Shown here: piece by piece, positions 23,065-34,948 of the stretch
Numbering within the stretch: the stretch's first letter is position 1
Layout of the letters: every line of letters starts with the position of its first letter
Source of the DNA: Porodaedalea pini
Lineage: Eukaryota > Basidiomycota > Agaricomycetes > Hymenochaetales > Hymenochaetaceae
Assembly: GCA_002794775.1 (NCBI GenBank)
Contig: NBAY01000062.1
Span: 1-64,000 of the forward strand
Direction: 5' to 3'
Length of the DNA stretch: 64,000 nt
The notes under the pieces: model-generated
What the model saw: only the letters and a program-made list of their open reading frames with translations
Databases searched by the model: none
Told to the model about the DNA's origin: nothing
Made by a program: the position numbers and the translations under genes

Positions 23065-24551
23065 TCAATCGATGATTTCTTCCACATCATCATCTCCACT
23101 ATCCGCCTCTGCCTGACGCCTCTGCTCTCTGCGAACATGTGCCTTGACTTTCTGCTCGAGATCAGGATTGGGCTAATAATGAAAACAAGATGATCCAGAA
23201 GTCAGCCACATTCTTGTTTGTAGAAAGACGAATGGAGCAAGGAAATGAAGACAGCACGTAGTAATAGGGAGTGCACTTACCACGAAGTCCGACAAGGCAA
23301 CCAATTTGCTGCATCCAGCTGCGGGGCACTTCTTCTTCAGCGACTGGTTCGATCCTAAGTAATCCTCGATGGAGGCCTTAGAAAAGTTGTGTTTGCATAC
23401 TTGTCTGAGAGGGAGAGTCTTGTTAGGCAATGAGCAAGAGTAGTATGGTAGGAGGTGACTCACGACGTAACCGGCTTCACCAGGATCGTGAGAGTAATCG
23501 GACACTTATAAACCTGAGAGACCCCGCCTACGGCGATCTCGTCATCGTCGGATTCGTCGCCTTCCTCTGAGAAGTATCGTAAAAGTCATGTCAGCCTCCT
23601 CAGCGACAGGTTTTTGTTTCACGCACCGCTTGGAATGAATTCGTTCATAGGGGGCATGCCTTGGTCGGGATGTTGAACCTCCTAAATTTGAAAATAAGTG
23701 AGTTTCACTTTTGAGCACAAGGGAGTGCCACGCACATAGACGCCCGACTTGAACCTAATGTAGTCCTCGTCCTTGGCGTATTTCTGACGCGTAGTTTTGG
23801 TTTGCCACGCCTCCTTCCGATCTTCGACACCGAGTGTATACCTCTGCACCACATTGTCCTAGGTATAGTGAAAGACACGATGATCAGCTTAGACTAAGAC
23901 CGTCCCAGAAAAAGAGAACGTGACGCACGATCTCCTCACCCCGCGTGATGTCGTTCGCAAGACTAATGAGCGTATTTTCATGCGCCACAAGTTCTGCCTG
24001 CAGGTCAAGAAGTTCACGCATGATAAGATCCGTCTGTGCTAAATCTTTTAGAGCCTTCGAATTGACTTGCTCAGTCTACGTTGTAATCGAAGATTTCATT
24101 AAGAGACGTCACTTACAGCTTCGCCATCCTTGTTCTCCCCAGCCTCAGCCATGGCGACCGCGACCTGTTCGACAAGAGGAAGAGTCGAAGACCGCATGTT
24201 TCTTTTAATCTGCTCCCAGTCCTGGGCCACCGTTGTAATCTTCCTCGCATCTGCCTTCGAAAGTGGCCGATCTTGGAAGTTCTCGATGTCAATAGCCGGA
24301 CCCGCACCCATGTCTTGTTCCTCTTCATCCGAGCCTTCTTCTTCATCTCTGCGACGTGCCCTTCTCACTTTTTCATCTCTCGCTTTTCCCGCATTGGAAG
24401 CTCTCGAGCCCTTCTTTGACGCGCGCGCGGGTTGCTCTTCCTCGACATCCTCAGTGCGCGAGCGTTGAGTAGGGTCGCCGTCTTCGATGTTATCTTCGGA
24501 TGCTTGGCGACGCCGTGAGCGTGCGCTGCTTCCGCGGGCGATGGCAGGCAT
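23065..24551 (-). CDS. NSE2: NSE2/MMS21 SUMO E3 ligase (SP-RING)
   Basis: Seven exons: complement of 23065-23172, 23281-23404, 23464-23566, 23627-23681, 23736-23858, 23929-24075, 24117-24551; 364 residues. The C-terminal SP-RING has the Nse-type zinc ligands C275 (YKCPIT), C291 and H293 (VCKHNF), and C314/C319 (KKCPAAGC). Upstream helices (WEQIKRNMRSSTLPLVEQV, LISLANDITRGEEI) would bind Smc5. The first ~85 residues are an acidic/basic Arg-Glu-rich extension absent from yeast Mms21 (267 aa). The protein sumoylates targets within the Smc5/6 complex during recombinational repair in the nucleus. Convergent with the Sec14-like gene, with 247 bp between stop codons. Confidence 0.9.
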
Positions 24552-24940
24552 TATTACTGGTGGGCGCTAGTAGTCGGGGGAGGAGCAGGTATGACGAATA
24601 GCAATTGCGAGAGAAACGCGTTACTTCACGGCCGGCGTTCTCGCGCATTCGTAGACGCTTGTAAAGCATCACAAAAATTTGCAAAGAATTACATTTGCTT
24701 ATGGAGATTATAACCGGTTGAGCCTGAAATTTATTAATATTGTCGTATACTGAGAATTTATGCAGTTCATATTTGCATATAATCGATTATCAAATTTTTT
24801 CAAAGTGAAATCAAATATAATGTTTTGCAAAATTTTGTGATGAAACATTGAAAGATAGGGACGCACAGCCGAGATGTATGCGACAATATGTACGAGCCGC
24901 TGCCGTTTTTCTCCGACACAGATCTTGTGAGTGACAAATA

Positions 24941-26354
24941 CAGGTGGTTCTCAAAAGTCTTCGGCCCCCCTGTTTAAGGAAAGTGATTCGCATTGCTTAA
25001 TCTGGTAGGTAACCGTGTGAACTGAACCTTCGTGTCGCGACATTCGTAGTCCTCCTCCTCAGTGTGCACGCAAAATGGACAAAAAAAATTAGATGTGCTT
25101 CTCTATATGCTAAAATTTTGTACAAATGATAAGGATACAATATATACTGTATAAATTATGCAAGAATCAAGCCCTCTAATATCCGGTATTTCCTCCCTCT
25201 GCAAAAAGTACAGCAGATACACGTTTTGGCATAGACCTGATCTGTCGGTTGATTTGTTCAACTGTCAGAGCATCCCAGGCCTCCCGAGCAGCTGAAATGA
25301 GTTCCTCCTTCATCTCTGGGACTGTGGGGCAGCCACGGAAGTGGTTCTTCCAGTCAAACCAGACCGGTTCAATGGGATTGACATCAGGGGATACTGGGGG
25401 ATGGGGGAACTGGGGAATGTTGTTCTCTTGTAGGCAGCGAGTGGTGGCCCTAGCGGTATGGCAGCATGCATTGTCCTGCTGGAATACAAGGTCTGGACGC
25501 TGGGCATGAAGCTGGTTGAAGGCAGGGATTAAAACAGGCAGCAGAACCTGCTCCTGGTACCGGGCAGCCATCATCCCTCCACCTCTTCCTCCTGGATAAT
25601 CCAGAACAACAAGCGGACCCTTGAAATCATACGCTATGCATGCCCAGACCATGATGCGCAAAGGGGATTGAGATGGCCTATCAAGGGTACATTGGCGCTC
25701 GTACTCTTCATGTGGTTTTCGGGTAACACAGACATTCCCAATGTTTCCATCCACGCAAATGTAGGATTCATCAGAAAAGAGGACAGACCTCCATTGCTCT
25801 ATTCCCCAGCCCTGATAAATCCCTGCCCAGATCATCCTTCGTGCCTCCTGAATCGCATTCCTCTTCAGACATCTCCGAACCTTCCTTCGGTGTAAACCCT
25901 CCAAAGCCAACTCTCTCCGGACCAGGCATCGTGAAATTCCAAGTTTTTAGCCCAAGTTCTTGAGAGGCATGAAGCGGTGGGTCAGAGCATAGTGAATGAG
26001 GATCTTGTGCATCATCGCATCGAGCTTCTTTGGTCGTCCTTTCCATCATCGGTTGGATGTCGAGCCATTAACCAGCCATTTCTTCCATATTGACTGGGCT
26101 GTCATCCGGGGCACGGCTTCAAGCTTGGCAGCACAACGTATACTAGCACCAGCACGTATAGCACCAATAATATGGTTTTTTTTTGGTGAGTCAAGCTGTA
26201 GGTGGGCCATGTAGAGGCATCAGACGCAACGACAGACCACAGACAACATGTACGTCGCGACACGAAGGTTGTGTTCACACGGTTACCTACCAGATTGAGC
26301 AATGCAAATCATTTTCCTTAAACAGGGGGGCCGAAGACTTTTGAGAACCACCTG
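24941..26354. mobile_element. Tc1-type DNA transposon 1 (defective)
   Basis: 1,414 bp flanked by TA (24939-24940 and 26355-26356). Terminal inverted repeats of about 105 bp begin CAGGTGGTTCTCAAAAGTC at each end and extend through CCGTGTGAAC and TTCGTGTCGCGAC. It contains a single transposase frame on the minus strand with two internal stops. Cut-and-paste class II element, lying between NSE2 and FunK1 C. Confidence 0.92.
25176..26210 (-). pseudogene. Tc1/mariner DD34E transposase pseudogene
   Basis: Frame from ATG 26210 (MAHLQLDSPKKN) to the stop at 25176, 344 codons, typical Tc1 length. It is interrupted only by TGA at 26046-26048 and TAA at 25947-25949. The N-terminal helix-turn-helix region is followed by GRPKKL. 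The catalytic triad is visible: D in LFSDES, D in FQQDNACCH and E in NPIEPVW, with 34 residues between the last two. The uninterrupted C-terminal 244 codons (25176-25910) hold the whole DDE domain. With two stops it cannot make full-length transposase. Confidence 0.9.
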
Positions 26355-26655
26355 TACATACGATGATACGAGGCAGGCGGGGCGCCCCTGCATCTCGCGC
26401 CGTGCTGAGCCCTACCTATCTACTACTATGGTGATGATTTCTTCCAGTGTTCATGCGCGAGGCTCCAATGTAGTATCACTTCTATGTCTGTAGCTCCTTG
26501 CCCTGTCAAATCGAGGTTTTCAACGATCCCATCAAGTCTTAAAAGAGCCAGGAGGAGTACTAGTGACTATGTGTCTGAGCTTGTGGAAACGCTGGTGTTG
26601 TGTGTTGTTCACTGATTCCTTGTTTTCAATGTTTACCACACTCTCGCGGTGTTTA

Positions 26656-27504
26656 CAGCCATTTTCATAAGTCCTGCGACACGTGCATGTCACGTGAAGT
26701 GAGCCGCGTCAGAGCCAAAATGTCGAAAAATTAGAATGAATGCCTATTTTCTCTGTGAATTCTGCACAGTACCCGCTCATTAAGTACTCAAAAAAAAGGC
26801 ACGGTTCTCAGGAGAAGAAATATGTAAAATAGGGAGCAATAAATTGACTGTGTAGGTGGGTGGAGATCAAACAAGTGCAGCTGGTCTGTTCTCTCACACA
26901 TTTCCACTGAGATTCAAAAATTATGGCTCCCCTACATCTACCTATAAAATTCTTTCCTGTGACTGTAAATTAAGTATATGACTATACCAACATCTCCTGC
27001 AAGTTTGAAGCCAATCCATTCAGTATTCATGGTCCAGCAGCAAGATTTGTGTTCCACTTCAAGCTCTTTCCACCCTCCTTTTCTCACAACAGGTCTTGCA
27101 GAGTAGAACACAAATCTTGCTGCTGGACCATGAATACTGAATGGATTGGCTTCAAGCTTTCAGGAGATGTTGGTATAGTCATATACTTAATTTACAGTCA
27201 CAGGAAAGAATTTTATAGGTAGATGTAGGGGAGCCATAATTTTTGAATCTCAGTGGAAATGTGTGAGAGAACAGACCAGCTGCACTTGTTTGATCTCCAC
27301 CCACCTACACAGTCAATTTATTGCTCCCTATTTTACATATTTCTTCTCCTGAGAACAGTGCCTTTTTTTTGAGTACTTAATGAGCGGGTACTGTGCAGAA
27401 TTCACAGAGAAAATAGGCATTCATTCTAATTTTTCGACATTTTGGCTCTGACGCGGCTCATTTCACGTGACATGCACGTGTCGCAGGACTTATGAAAATG
27501 GCTG
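26656..27504. mobile_element. Palindromic MITE family P1, copy 1
   Basis: 849 bp between TA dinucleotides (26654-26655, 27505-27506). Two nearly perfect ~399-bp inverted arms (26656-27054 and 27106-27504) surround a 51-bp loop; the ends read CAGCCATTTTCATAAGTCC and its complement. No coding capacity. TA target and CAGCC ends suggest mobilisation by a Tc1/mariner-type transposase, but its ends differ from those of the Tc1 element nearby. Confidence 0.88.
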
Positions 27505-27764
27505 TAACAAGATTACTAGCACTGCAGCAGTCGTTCAAGAGCGACAAAAGTATCCGAGAAAACATTTCATGATGCGTATATTGATATTCTAGATATATCC
27601 ACATTCAAGTTGTATGACGAGATCATTGCGATAATGCTGGCAGAATGTAATGACGATCGGGTTGGGGAACACACGGATAGCGGGTGGCAGACTGGCGAGT
27701 TAGCGATGAAATGAAGAGATCACGCCAAACAAAACCCCTTTAGTACTATATAGTATATGATGAT

Positions 27765-30700
27765 CTATTCGTTATCCGGCGAGCGTCTTAGACGCTTCGG
27801 CGACGATGTAAGAAATGCAGGAGCTCCTATTGGCTCTTCATCATACGAACGTTTTTCTCCCCGCAACGCAATAAATTGATTCGCGGAGTTCGTCACCCCT
27901 GCCCCAAAAAGCTCTGATGGTCCACCTGTGCGCTCCAATGAAGTGCGTTCTGAGCCAGTCATATTCGTACAGTCACAAGGCCGTATCGTGTCGGGGACCT
28001 GGTCCTTGACGCGAGTCTCACTACCAGCCTGAATTATATCCACTCGAGGAGGATTAAGAGAACGCTTGAGTTGCCCGTCGCTGGCGACAGGAAGCTGCTC
28101 TTCGTCCGGAAGCTCATTCAATGTCGTCTGTAGCAATTCGATGATTGCATCCAAATCTTCTCGTTTTCTTTTTAGTGCCTCTTTCGATCTGTTTGCATTT
28201 TGCTCTTCACTATCGTTCTCGTTCTTCAAAGCTACTTCATGCAAGCATTCGGGATAGTGAAAAATAATATCTCGCAAGTCGTAGAGAAGGTCTGTGAGAG
28301 GCTGAAAATACTTAGTGAGGCAGCCGATGATTAGTGACTCGAAGTTGCTTGGGCCTAGGATAATAGCTTGTTTGCTAAGCCCGACTCGCGTCATTGCTGC
28401 TTCGTCGCCATCTCCCCTACAGCACCAAAAGTAGAGTGCGGAATCCTTGAATTCAAACTCTGAAGCAGGACGAGGTTCGTTGTCCGGCCCATTTTGAGTA
28501 AGGCATGTCCATATCAGGACGTAGAAAAGCGACTTCACATCATGATAAAAGTCATGTTTTTGTATCTTGCCCTTCAGTACATCGACGGCCATGAAGGGCA
28601 GCGTTCCCTAAATTCGTTTCATTACCAAAAAATAAGCGACAATGAGATGAGAAACGGACCGTCCGCTCTGCTTTCGCTCGTGTCTGGCGTGACCGAATTG
28701 TAGCATAATCGAAGTCGATTAGGAAGCCCCTTCGAAGTAGCTCGCCCTCGAGCTCAACTATAATGACGTTGCGCGGGCTAATATCGCGGTGCACGACGTC
28801 CCGTTCGAGGAGGTCTTTGATAACTAGAAGGAACACAATGTGAACCGTACTTATCAGTTAACGGCTTGTGAACGAGAGAACAGTTCATACCTTGCATATA
28901 GTCCCGAAAAACTGAGACGAGCTCCTTTAACGACTTGAAGTCTTCCAAGTTCTTTCCGTACGGCTTCATAAGAAGCCTATAATGATCACGAATCTCGATC
29001 CCACGAGATTCAACTTTGTGCTGTAAATCCTCCGAGCTTCTGTCGTCCTCGGTGCTGTCGCGCATAACTTCATTCCCTACTTTGAAATGAACGAGCTGAT
29101 AGTCTTTGAGTGAGGCGACATCTTTCACATCCTTCACGATATCGAGCGTTGTAAACTCCTTGACTTCCCGAGTCCGCTCGACCCACTGATCCTTCATAAC
29201 GAGAAGTTCACCAGCGTCGTCTTCTACAAGAAGAACCACAGTTCCCCGGCCGCAGACGACTGAGTCCAAGTGGATAGTTTCTTTGATTTTGTATCGCTTA
29301 TCGTTAAGCATGATACAGTCTTTGTCACCCTCATGGATAAATGATGGATCGAGGCCAATGTAGTAATCGTCGCCAACGATCAAGCCAAGAATGACGCGCA
29401 AAAAATCTAATGGTTTCTCGTGCACATCGAACTGGTGCAAAACAAGGACGCCCGAGCGATCAAACTTCCACAGACGCATCTTGGTGTCGAGAAGACTGAA
29501 GCCAAGGACGAAGCGACGTGCTCGTTGATGACCGAAACAAAGGCGAGCATACTCCGCGAAGTCTCCAACAATGTCTGACAATGAGAAATGACGGTCCGAT
29601 TTAATCTCGCCAATGGCACGGATGTCGACCCAATGACCCGACCTTTCTGCACCCGCGTGAATACGAGGAACAATGGCAATGTCTGATCTCAGCTCTGCAC
29701 CATCGGATTTCACAGGAGTATTCCTGTTCCGCGAAGAGAACACCCAGTCGTCATCGACCTCCTTCAGTTCTTCGTTGTTGTTAAGGAACAGGCGTGCAGA
29801 GGCCACCACCTTGTTGAGATACGCTGCGACGTTTTCCTCTGCTCCTGGTAGATCTGTCTTAGGCCAATTCGCCCATTTCTTCGTATCTGGGTTGTAAAGG
29901 CGGTTGGGCCCAGTGCTCAAGAAGCTAAGAATATCGGCGACGGGTCCCCCTTCGTCTTTGAGAGTCGACGTCGATTCCATAGTCACATTTACGGATATAG
30001 AGCTACGTTTGCGAGCGCATCGAGGGAGTGGCTTCAGTGACCGGGTGGCCCATCTACCATACGTTCCCTCTGCGCTATTCCGAAGAAAGCAAGGTGGTCT
30101 TGGGGAAAATGCTTTACTTGTTGATTCGGTCACGATGGGCATAGACTGTGTGCGCGCGCCTGAGGGGTGACGAATCTGCGCCTTCGATGATTCGGCGGCT
30201 CGAGAAGACGACTCAGGTTGAGCCTTGGTTTCGCGGTTCGAAGTAGGTTCGGTTTCAGCGACATTGGACTCGAGCACGGATGACATTTCTTCATCCCTGT
30301 CTTCGATAGCGGTTGGCAGACATGGATCGACGACAAGCTTGATCGTGTCTTTCGGGTCGCAGAACTTTTTAAATAAAACGTTTGGGAACTTCTTCTTGAC
30401 AAGATGACGGTCATCATAGAAAATCGCGTCCATAACTTCCCTCTTGATGGGGGTGTAGATGTCGTCTTTCTTTTCGGCCTTGATATCCTTATCCAAATGC
30501 CTCGCGTTGGCGGAGTTCGTGTGCACTTTAGGTCTTTCAGAGTGTGAACGTAGATTTATGAGCAGGAAATACACTGGAGTCCTTCTGAAGGAGTGCTATA
30601 AAAATTGTGTAGGCCTACCTCTGTACCACACTGCTCGGTGCTCCTTTTCGTGAGCTTTGACTTCGACCGCACACCGCTTTGTCCCTCCAGCAGTCTTATA

Positions 30701-30850
30701 AAATGGGTTCAACCGAACCTGGTGGGCTTTAAGCTCACCCGGCACCCGACGTGTCCTACACCTTCACTTCGCTACGAGGTCGCGGAGTCTTCTGTGGCAA
30801 AGGGCAAGGCTTTGAGGGAGAAGCTCGTCGGACCTTGGAAATTCAGCTAT
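27765..30850 (-). pseudogene. FunK1-type kinase pseudogene, copy C
   Basis: Exon 3 27765-28607, exon 2 28660-28823, exon 1 from 28891 upward, with both introns at family positions. The kinase part is intact (LLVMKDQW, HRDISPRN, DFDYA) and a long open frame runs to about 30574. The 5' end is broken: the start codon position is ATA (30848-30850); a ~180-bp insert at 30586-30765 splits exon 1; and a 1-bp insertion near 30550 shifts frame relative to E. Compared with B and E it also carries ~26 extra residues near 30080-30160. If transcribed, only an N-terminally truncated kinase could be made, from an internal ATG such as the one in EVMDAIFYDD. The kinase body may therefore be retained. Confidence 0.8.
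30586..30765. mobile_element. ~180-bp insert in exon 1 of copy C
   Basis: Absent from A, B, D, E and F. It is flanked by CCTTC on both sides, which fits a 5-bp target duplication. It contains GGTTCAACCGAACC and two TATAAAA-like stretches, which recall a short tRNA-derived or other non-autonomous element, but I cannot assign a class. In the gene's orientation it could also be read as a GT-AG intron (GTGTAG to CTTCAG). Confidence 0.4.
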
Positions 30851-30924
30851 AGTGCGGTCAGATGAGAGCAAGGATGGGCGGGTGATGAAAAGAAAGAGGA
30901 TATTTGATACGAGGAGAAAAGCAA

Positions 30925-31160
30925 CATAGGCTTATTTATATTAGCGAGGACCGTGGCTTGAGGCGCCATTCTTGAACTCAAGCCACGTCCAGTCGGTCTT
31001 CTTATTTCTGAACGTAACTTGACATAAGTTTGGAAGGCACAGGGCTGTGCCACGTTGGGTTTCCATTTCCACGTCTGTACATGTCACGTTATTATCCGTC
31101 GTGTCTTGAACGCATCCTTTCGACTTTTTTCTTTTTCTTGATCTAAATGGGAAAATCATA
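30925..31160 (-). promoter_or_regulatory. FunK1 C promoter cassette
   Basis: Reverse-complement copy of the cassette upstream of A: GCTAATATAAATAAG at about 30931-30945, one CAAGCCACG near 30958 and the second near 30978. The stretch between them is shortened by loss of the CATCCTCCTG block. Further up, GTGACATGTACAGACGTGGA-like sequence remains. Confidence 0.55.
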
Positions 31161-31344
31161 CCCTGAGGCGCATCGATATGCTGATGCGTACCTCACTCTG
31201 TCTCCTCTCAAGTGGTCCGCTTGTGTTATTGGCGAAAGTTAAACTCGACAAGGTGTGACGCGGGTGGCGCTAACCTTACTTGCCTAATCTGGCTTCACTC
31301 GATGTCGACGAAACAACATCTTCAGCTGGGCACAAATTTACAAA

Positions 31345-31719
31345 CACGGCAGGAAAATCCAGGGTTTTCCATGAGGGAGGAGTATATCACAGAGTGTTTA
31401 GTGGGGCTCATATAATTTCAGCCAAAAAAGCTGTATATGGACAATGAAACTAATTATAGTCATAAGCGAGAGGATGGAGTGTGAAAAGATTTGAAACCTA
31501 ATAACACATGATTTTTAATTTCCATAAATAGTAGTCACATGATCTTATTGTGTCATGTGCACTTAGGTTCCAAATCTTTTCACACTCCATCCTCTCACTT
31601 ATGACTATAATTAGTTTCATTGTCCATATACAGCTTTTCCGGCCGAAATTATATGAGCCCCACTAAACACTCCGTGATATACTCCTCCCTCACGGAAAAC
31701 CCCAGATTTTCCTGCCATG
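31345..31719. mobile_element. Palindromic MITE family P2, copy 1
   Basis: 375 bp, two inverted arms beginning CACGGCAGGAAAATCC and ending with the complement (GATTTTCCTGCCATG), meeting near 31515-31545. The arms share GTTTAGTGGGGCTCATATAA with copy 2 at 32238-33021. No ORF and no clear target duplication. Confidence 0.75.
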
Positions 31720-32237
31720 AAACAATCCTCACAGAACTGTTGGGATGGTTGCTGTCTACATTTCTGTGGTCTTAAGTCTTTGAAAAATAGATTTTTGGAG
31801 GACTTATTTTACAAGAGTCTTTTTTGTGCCAAATGCCCCATATTTAATTGTACAGTACTCTGGCAGATTTTTGAAAATTTCACCCATCAATTTTCGTGCT
31901 CTTGGCTAATTTTATATGACTAATATGTTCCAAATATAGTAGGTTTTCTTTATTATTAATCATGCTTAGCAATTCTTCTACACTGCTACAAAATTGATAC
32001 TGTACTCTAGCTCACAAGGACAAATTGAGCATGCTGGTAGTGATTACAACTCAGAAAATATTGAACAACTGTACCTGAAGTCCTACGGTGATCATGCAGG
32101 GCATCTACAAAAAAATTTGATTTTCTGAGCTCATAATTTTCGTGCTAGGGTCCTTCCTAATGGGGTAAGCAAGTGGTTCAGGGTCTGTGACTGTGATGTG
32201 ACATCAGCTTGTCGAGTTTAACTTTTGCATACCTTAC
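31720..32237. other. Repeat-derived spacer between P2 copies
   Basis: AT-rich, without genes. At 32208-32226 it carries CTTGTCGAGTTTAACTTTT, the inverted copy of AAAGTTAAACTCGACAAG at 31235-31252. P2 copy 1 may therefore sit inside a larger ~1-kb element (about 31235-32226). Confidence 0.4.
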
Positions 32238-33021
32238 CACGGCAGGAAAATCTGGGGTTTTCTGTGAGGAAGGAGTATATCATGGAGTGTTTAGTGGGGC
32301 TCATATAATTTCAGCCAGAAAAGCCTTACATGGATTGTAAATTCTCAATCAATCAAATTTTGCAGAAATTATGCTTTATGTATCTAAAATTGATGGCCAT
32401 CAAGAAAAGTATTTCTGAACTCAGTGTCTGCAATCTACTTTGCCAAAGGATAAGATAATTCTGGGATTCCAAATCTCCATTGTCAGTAAATCAAGAGAAT
32501 GGTGGTTATTAGATTTAGAATCTGTAAAGTCTTGGACACAAAGAAAAGAGGCTCATTGGATTTAAAATCCACATAGACTCCTTGCATGAATGGAAGATCT
32601 CTCTCAGATTTGGGATCTATGGATCACATCAACTCAGCATAGATCCCAAATCTGAGAGAGATCTTCCATTCATGCAAGGAGTCTATGTGGATTTTAAATC
32701 CAATGAGCCTCTTTTCTTTGTGTCCAAGACTTTACAGATTCTAAATCTAATAACCACCATTCTCTTGATTTACTGACAATGGAGATTTGGAATCCCAGAA
32801 TTATCTTATCCTTTGGCAAAGTAGATTGCAGACACTGAGTTCAGAAATACTTTTCTTGATGGCCATCAATTTTAGATACATAAAGCATAATTTCTGCAAA
32901 ATTTGATTGATTGAGAATTTACAATCCATGTAAGGCTTTTCTGGCTGAAATTATATGAGCCCCACTAAACACTCCGTGATATACTCCTTCCTCACGGAAA
33001 ACCCCGGATTTTCCTGCCGTG
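32238..33021. mobile_element. Palindromic MITE family P2, copy 2
   Basis: 784 bp, a nearly perfect inverted repeat with arms of about 370 bp around a centre near 32610-32640, where AGATTTGGGATCTATG meets its complement. Ends CACGGCAGGAAAATCTG and its complement. The outer ~90 bp match P2 copy 1 while the inner arms do not. It ends 143 bp before the start of SDR copy 1, at its promoter. Confidence 0.8.
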
Positions 33022-33100
33022 TACGGAAAGATCGGACGGTCGAATAGATAATGGCTCACTGACGTCAATCAGCTGCCTCAGCACAAAGCATCCGCGTGAA

Positions 33101-33108
33101 TATAAAGA
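33101..33108 (+). promoter_or_regulatory. TATA box of SDR copy 1
   Basis: TATAAAGA 64 bp before ATG 33165. SDR copy 2 has CTATATAG at 37259-37266, the same distance from its ATG. Confidence 0.45.
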
Positions 33109-33164
33109 GAACAACACGGCGCAGACGATGCTCTCCATAATCATCCCATCACTTCAGCTCAGCC

Positions 33165-34471
33165 ATGGCCACTGCAAATGCCGTCCTCGACAAGCTCACC
33201 GCGAGTAACATCTTCGATCTCCGGGGTGTCGTTGCTGTCGTGACGGGAGGAGGAACGGTGAGCAGCTCTTGAATCCATCGTCTGTCTACCTGGAAGACGA
33301 GCTTGTGTGCTTTCTGTCGGGTCAGGGTATTGGATTGATGATAAGCACGACGTTGGTTGCGAATGGGGCAACTGTCTATATCATCGGTCCCAACCAAGTG
33401 CAGCTAGACACGTACGTGGAGTCTTCTTGTCTTGACGTAGGAAAGGTGCTGCCTAAACGTTTCCTTTGGTTTCTAGCATAGCTAAGACCTACAATGATGC
33501 CGCACAGGGGAAGGACAGGAGAGGGAAACTTGTCGGTCTTCAGGGTGATATAAGGCTTAAGGTATTTCTAAATCAACTTACGCCTTAGTTCGATTTCAGC
33601 TCACAGGTCACTTCCGCAGGAAGAAGCGAAGCGCCTAGCAGAGGAGATAGGTCGACGAGAGTCTCATGTTACGGTTCTCTTCAACAATGCAGGGTACATG
33701 CATACTCTTTCCGCTGAATGATTTTTACGCTCATTATGTTCCAGAATCGCAGGAGGCAATCTTTCCCCGCCTCCCGCCGAGTCCGCACCCAACACCTCTC
33801 TCGATCCAGCCTCTCGGCCAACTTCAGCGTCTGCTTACCTCGACCGCTATTGGGCGGTTACGCCGGAGCAATTCGACAACACACTGCGCACAAACGCCTT
33901 CGGAGCTTACTGGCTCTCTGCCGCCTTCCTCCCACTCCTAGAGGCATGGAAGAAAAGCCCCGGCGGCACGAAGTTTGCACCGCAGATCATAATGACGAGC
34001 AGCATGAATGGCTGGACGAAGGATCTTGCCACGGCGGGGCTGAGTGTGCCGTACGCGATGAGCAAGAGTGCAATTGGCCACTTCACGAGCTACCTTGCGC
34101 ACGACCTGTTGCCCCTCGGTGTCCGCGTGAACGGGATCGCACCCGGGTGGTTCATCACAGATATGACCGCGCCTGGGACGATGGATGTGACAGGCACCTC
34201 GCACATCGACCCTAGCGAGGCTGCTCAGATCCCGGCAGAGAAGCTGCCTATTTTCGATATCCCGACTCGTCAAGCGTCTGGCACTGGCGTTTCTGTGCTT
34301 GGTGGGACAAACCGTGACATGGGATCCCTTGCACTCTTCCTCACTGCCAACTGGTTTGTGAATGGGGAGACTGTTTTGATCGATGGCGGGGTAAGAAGCA
34401 TCCACACTATCACAATCCAGGTTGACTGACTGTTATCCAAGACCCTGCTGAAGCATCCCTCCTCGTACTGA
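33165..34471 (+). CDS. Short-chain dehydrogenase/reductase, copy 1
   Basis: Six exons 33165-33257, 33326-33411, 33477-33561, 33620-33693, 33745-34390, 34442-34471, 337 residues. Classical SDR Rossmann fold: TGGGTGIG (T27-G34), FNNAG, the catalytic Ser in IIMTSS, and YAMSK (Y216, K220), then VRVNGIAPG and the C-terminal LIDGG. It would be an NAD(P)-dependent oxidoreductase; the substrate cannot be read from sequence. About 25 Pro/Ser/Thr-rich residues are inserted after NNAG-IAGG. The last exon gives TLLKHPSSY; without that splice the frame would end nearby in a less typical tail. Parallel to copy 2 at 37324-38631. Confidence 0.9.
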
Positions 34472-34948
34472 GTGCATCATTATAAGAGATGAGAAGAAGA
34501 AAATTGTTGTTGAATCAGATTGCAACACACGTAGTAGTAGTTCATGGTTTTTGGATGTGAAAGAATGAAGATATTCAAATTGCTTCAATCTTGTGTTCCT
34601 ACATGATAAACAGCAAAGTATTAAGCAGTAAGATATTGTTTCATATAGTGATGACTAGTATGCATTAGACAGACATTTGTTACACTGTCTTAAGTCCTTC
34701 TGACTGTTCTTGCTCTCCCCTGGCCACAAATCCAAAACTACAGCAGTGAAACTTGCTTTATTCTGGTCTTATACATTTAGTATGAATTTTGTTGATAATT
34801 GCTATAATAAGCAGCATCACAGGGCAACACAGATGATTAAAAATCATTAGGATTAATGCATACAATCATGCTTCAACAAGGGGCCAGGAACCTAGAAGTA
34901 GTGAGGAAGACACTTTCAAACCCAAGGATTGCCAGCTAGCATCTTAAT

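Noticed and set aside
26656..27504. P1 palindromes as a CRISPR, terminator or replication structure
   Set aside because: The TA-flanked, dispersed, near-identical copies are explained by a MITE family.
33718..34405. Long frames in other phases and on the minus strand over SDR copy 1 (and the same at 37878-38565)
   Set aside because: Shadows of the SDR reading frame; the true frame has all SDR motifs and consistent GT-AG introns.
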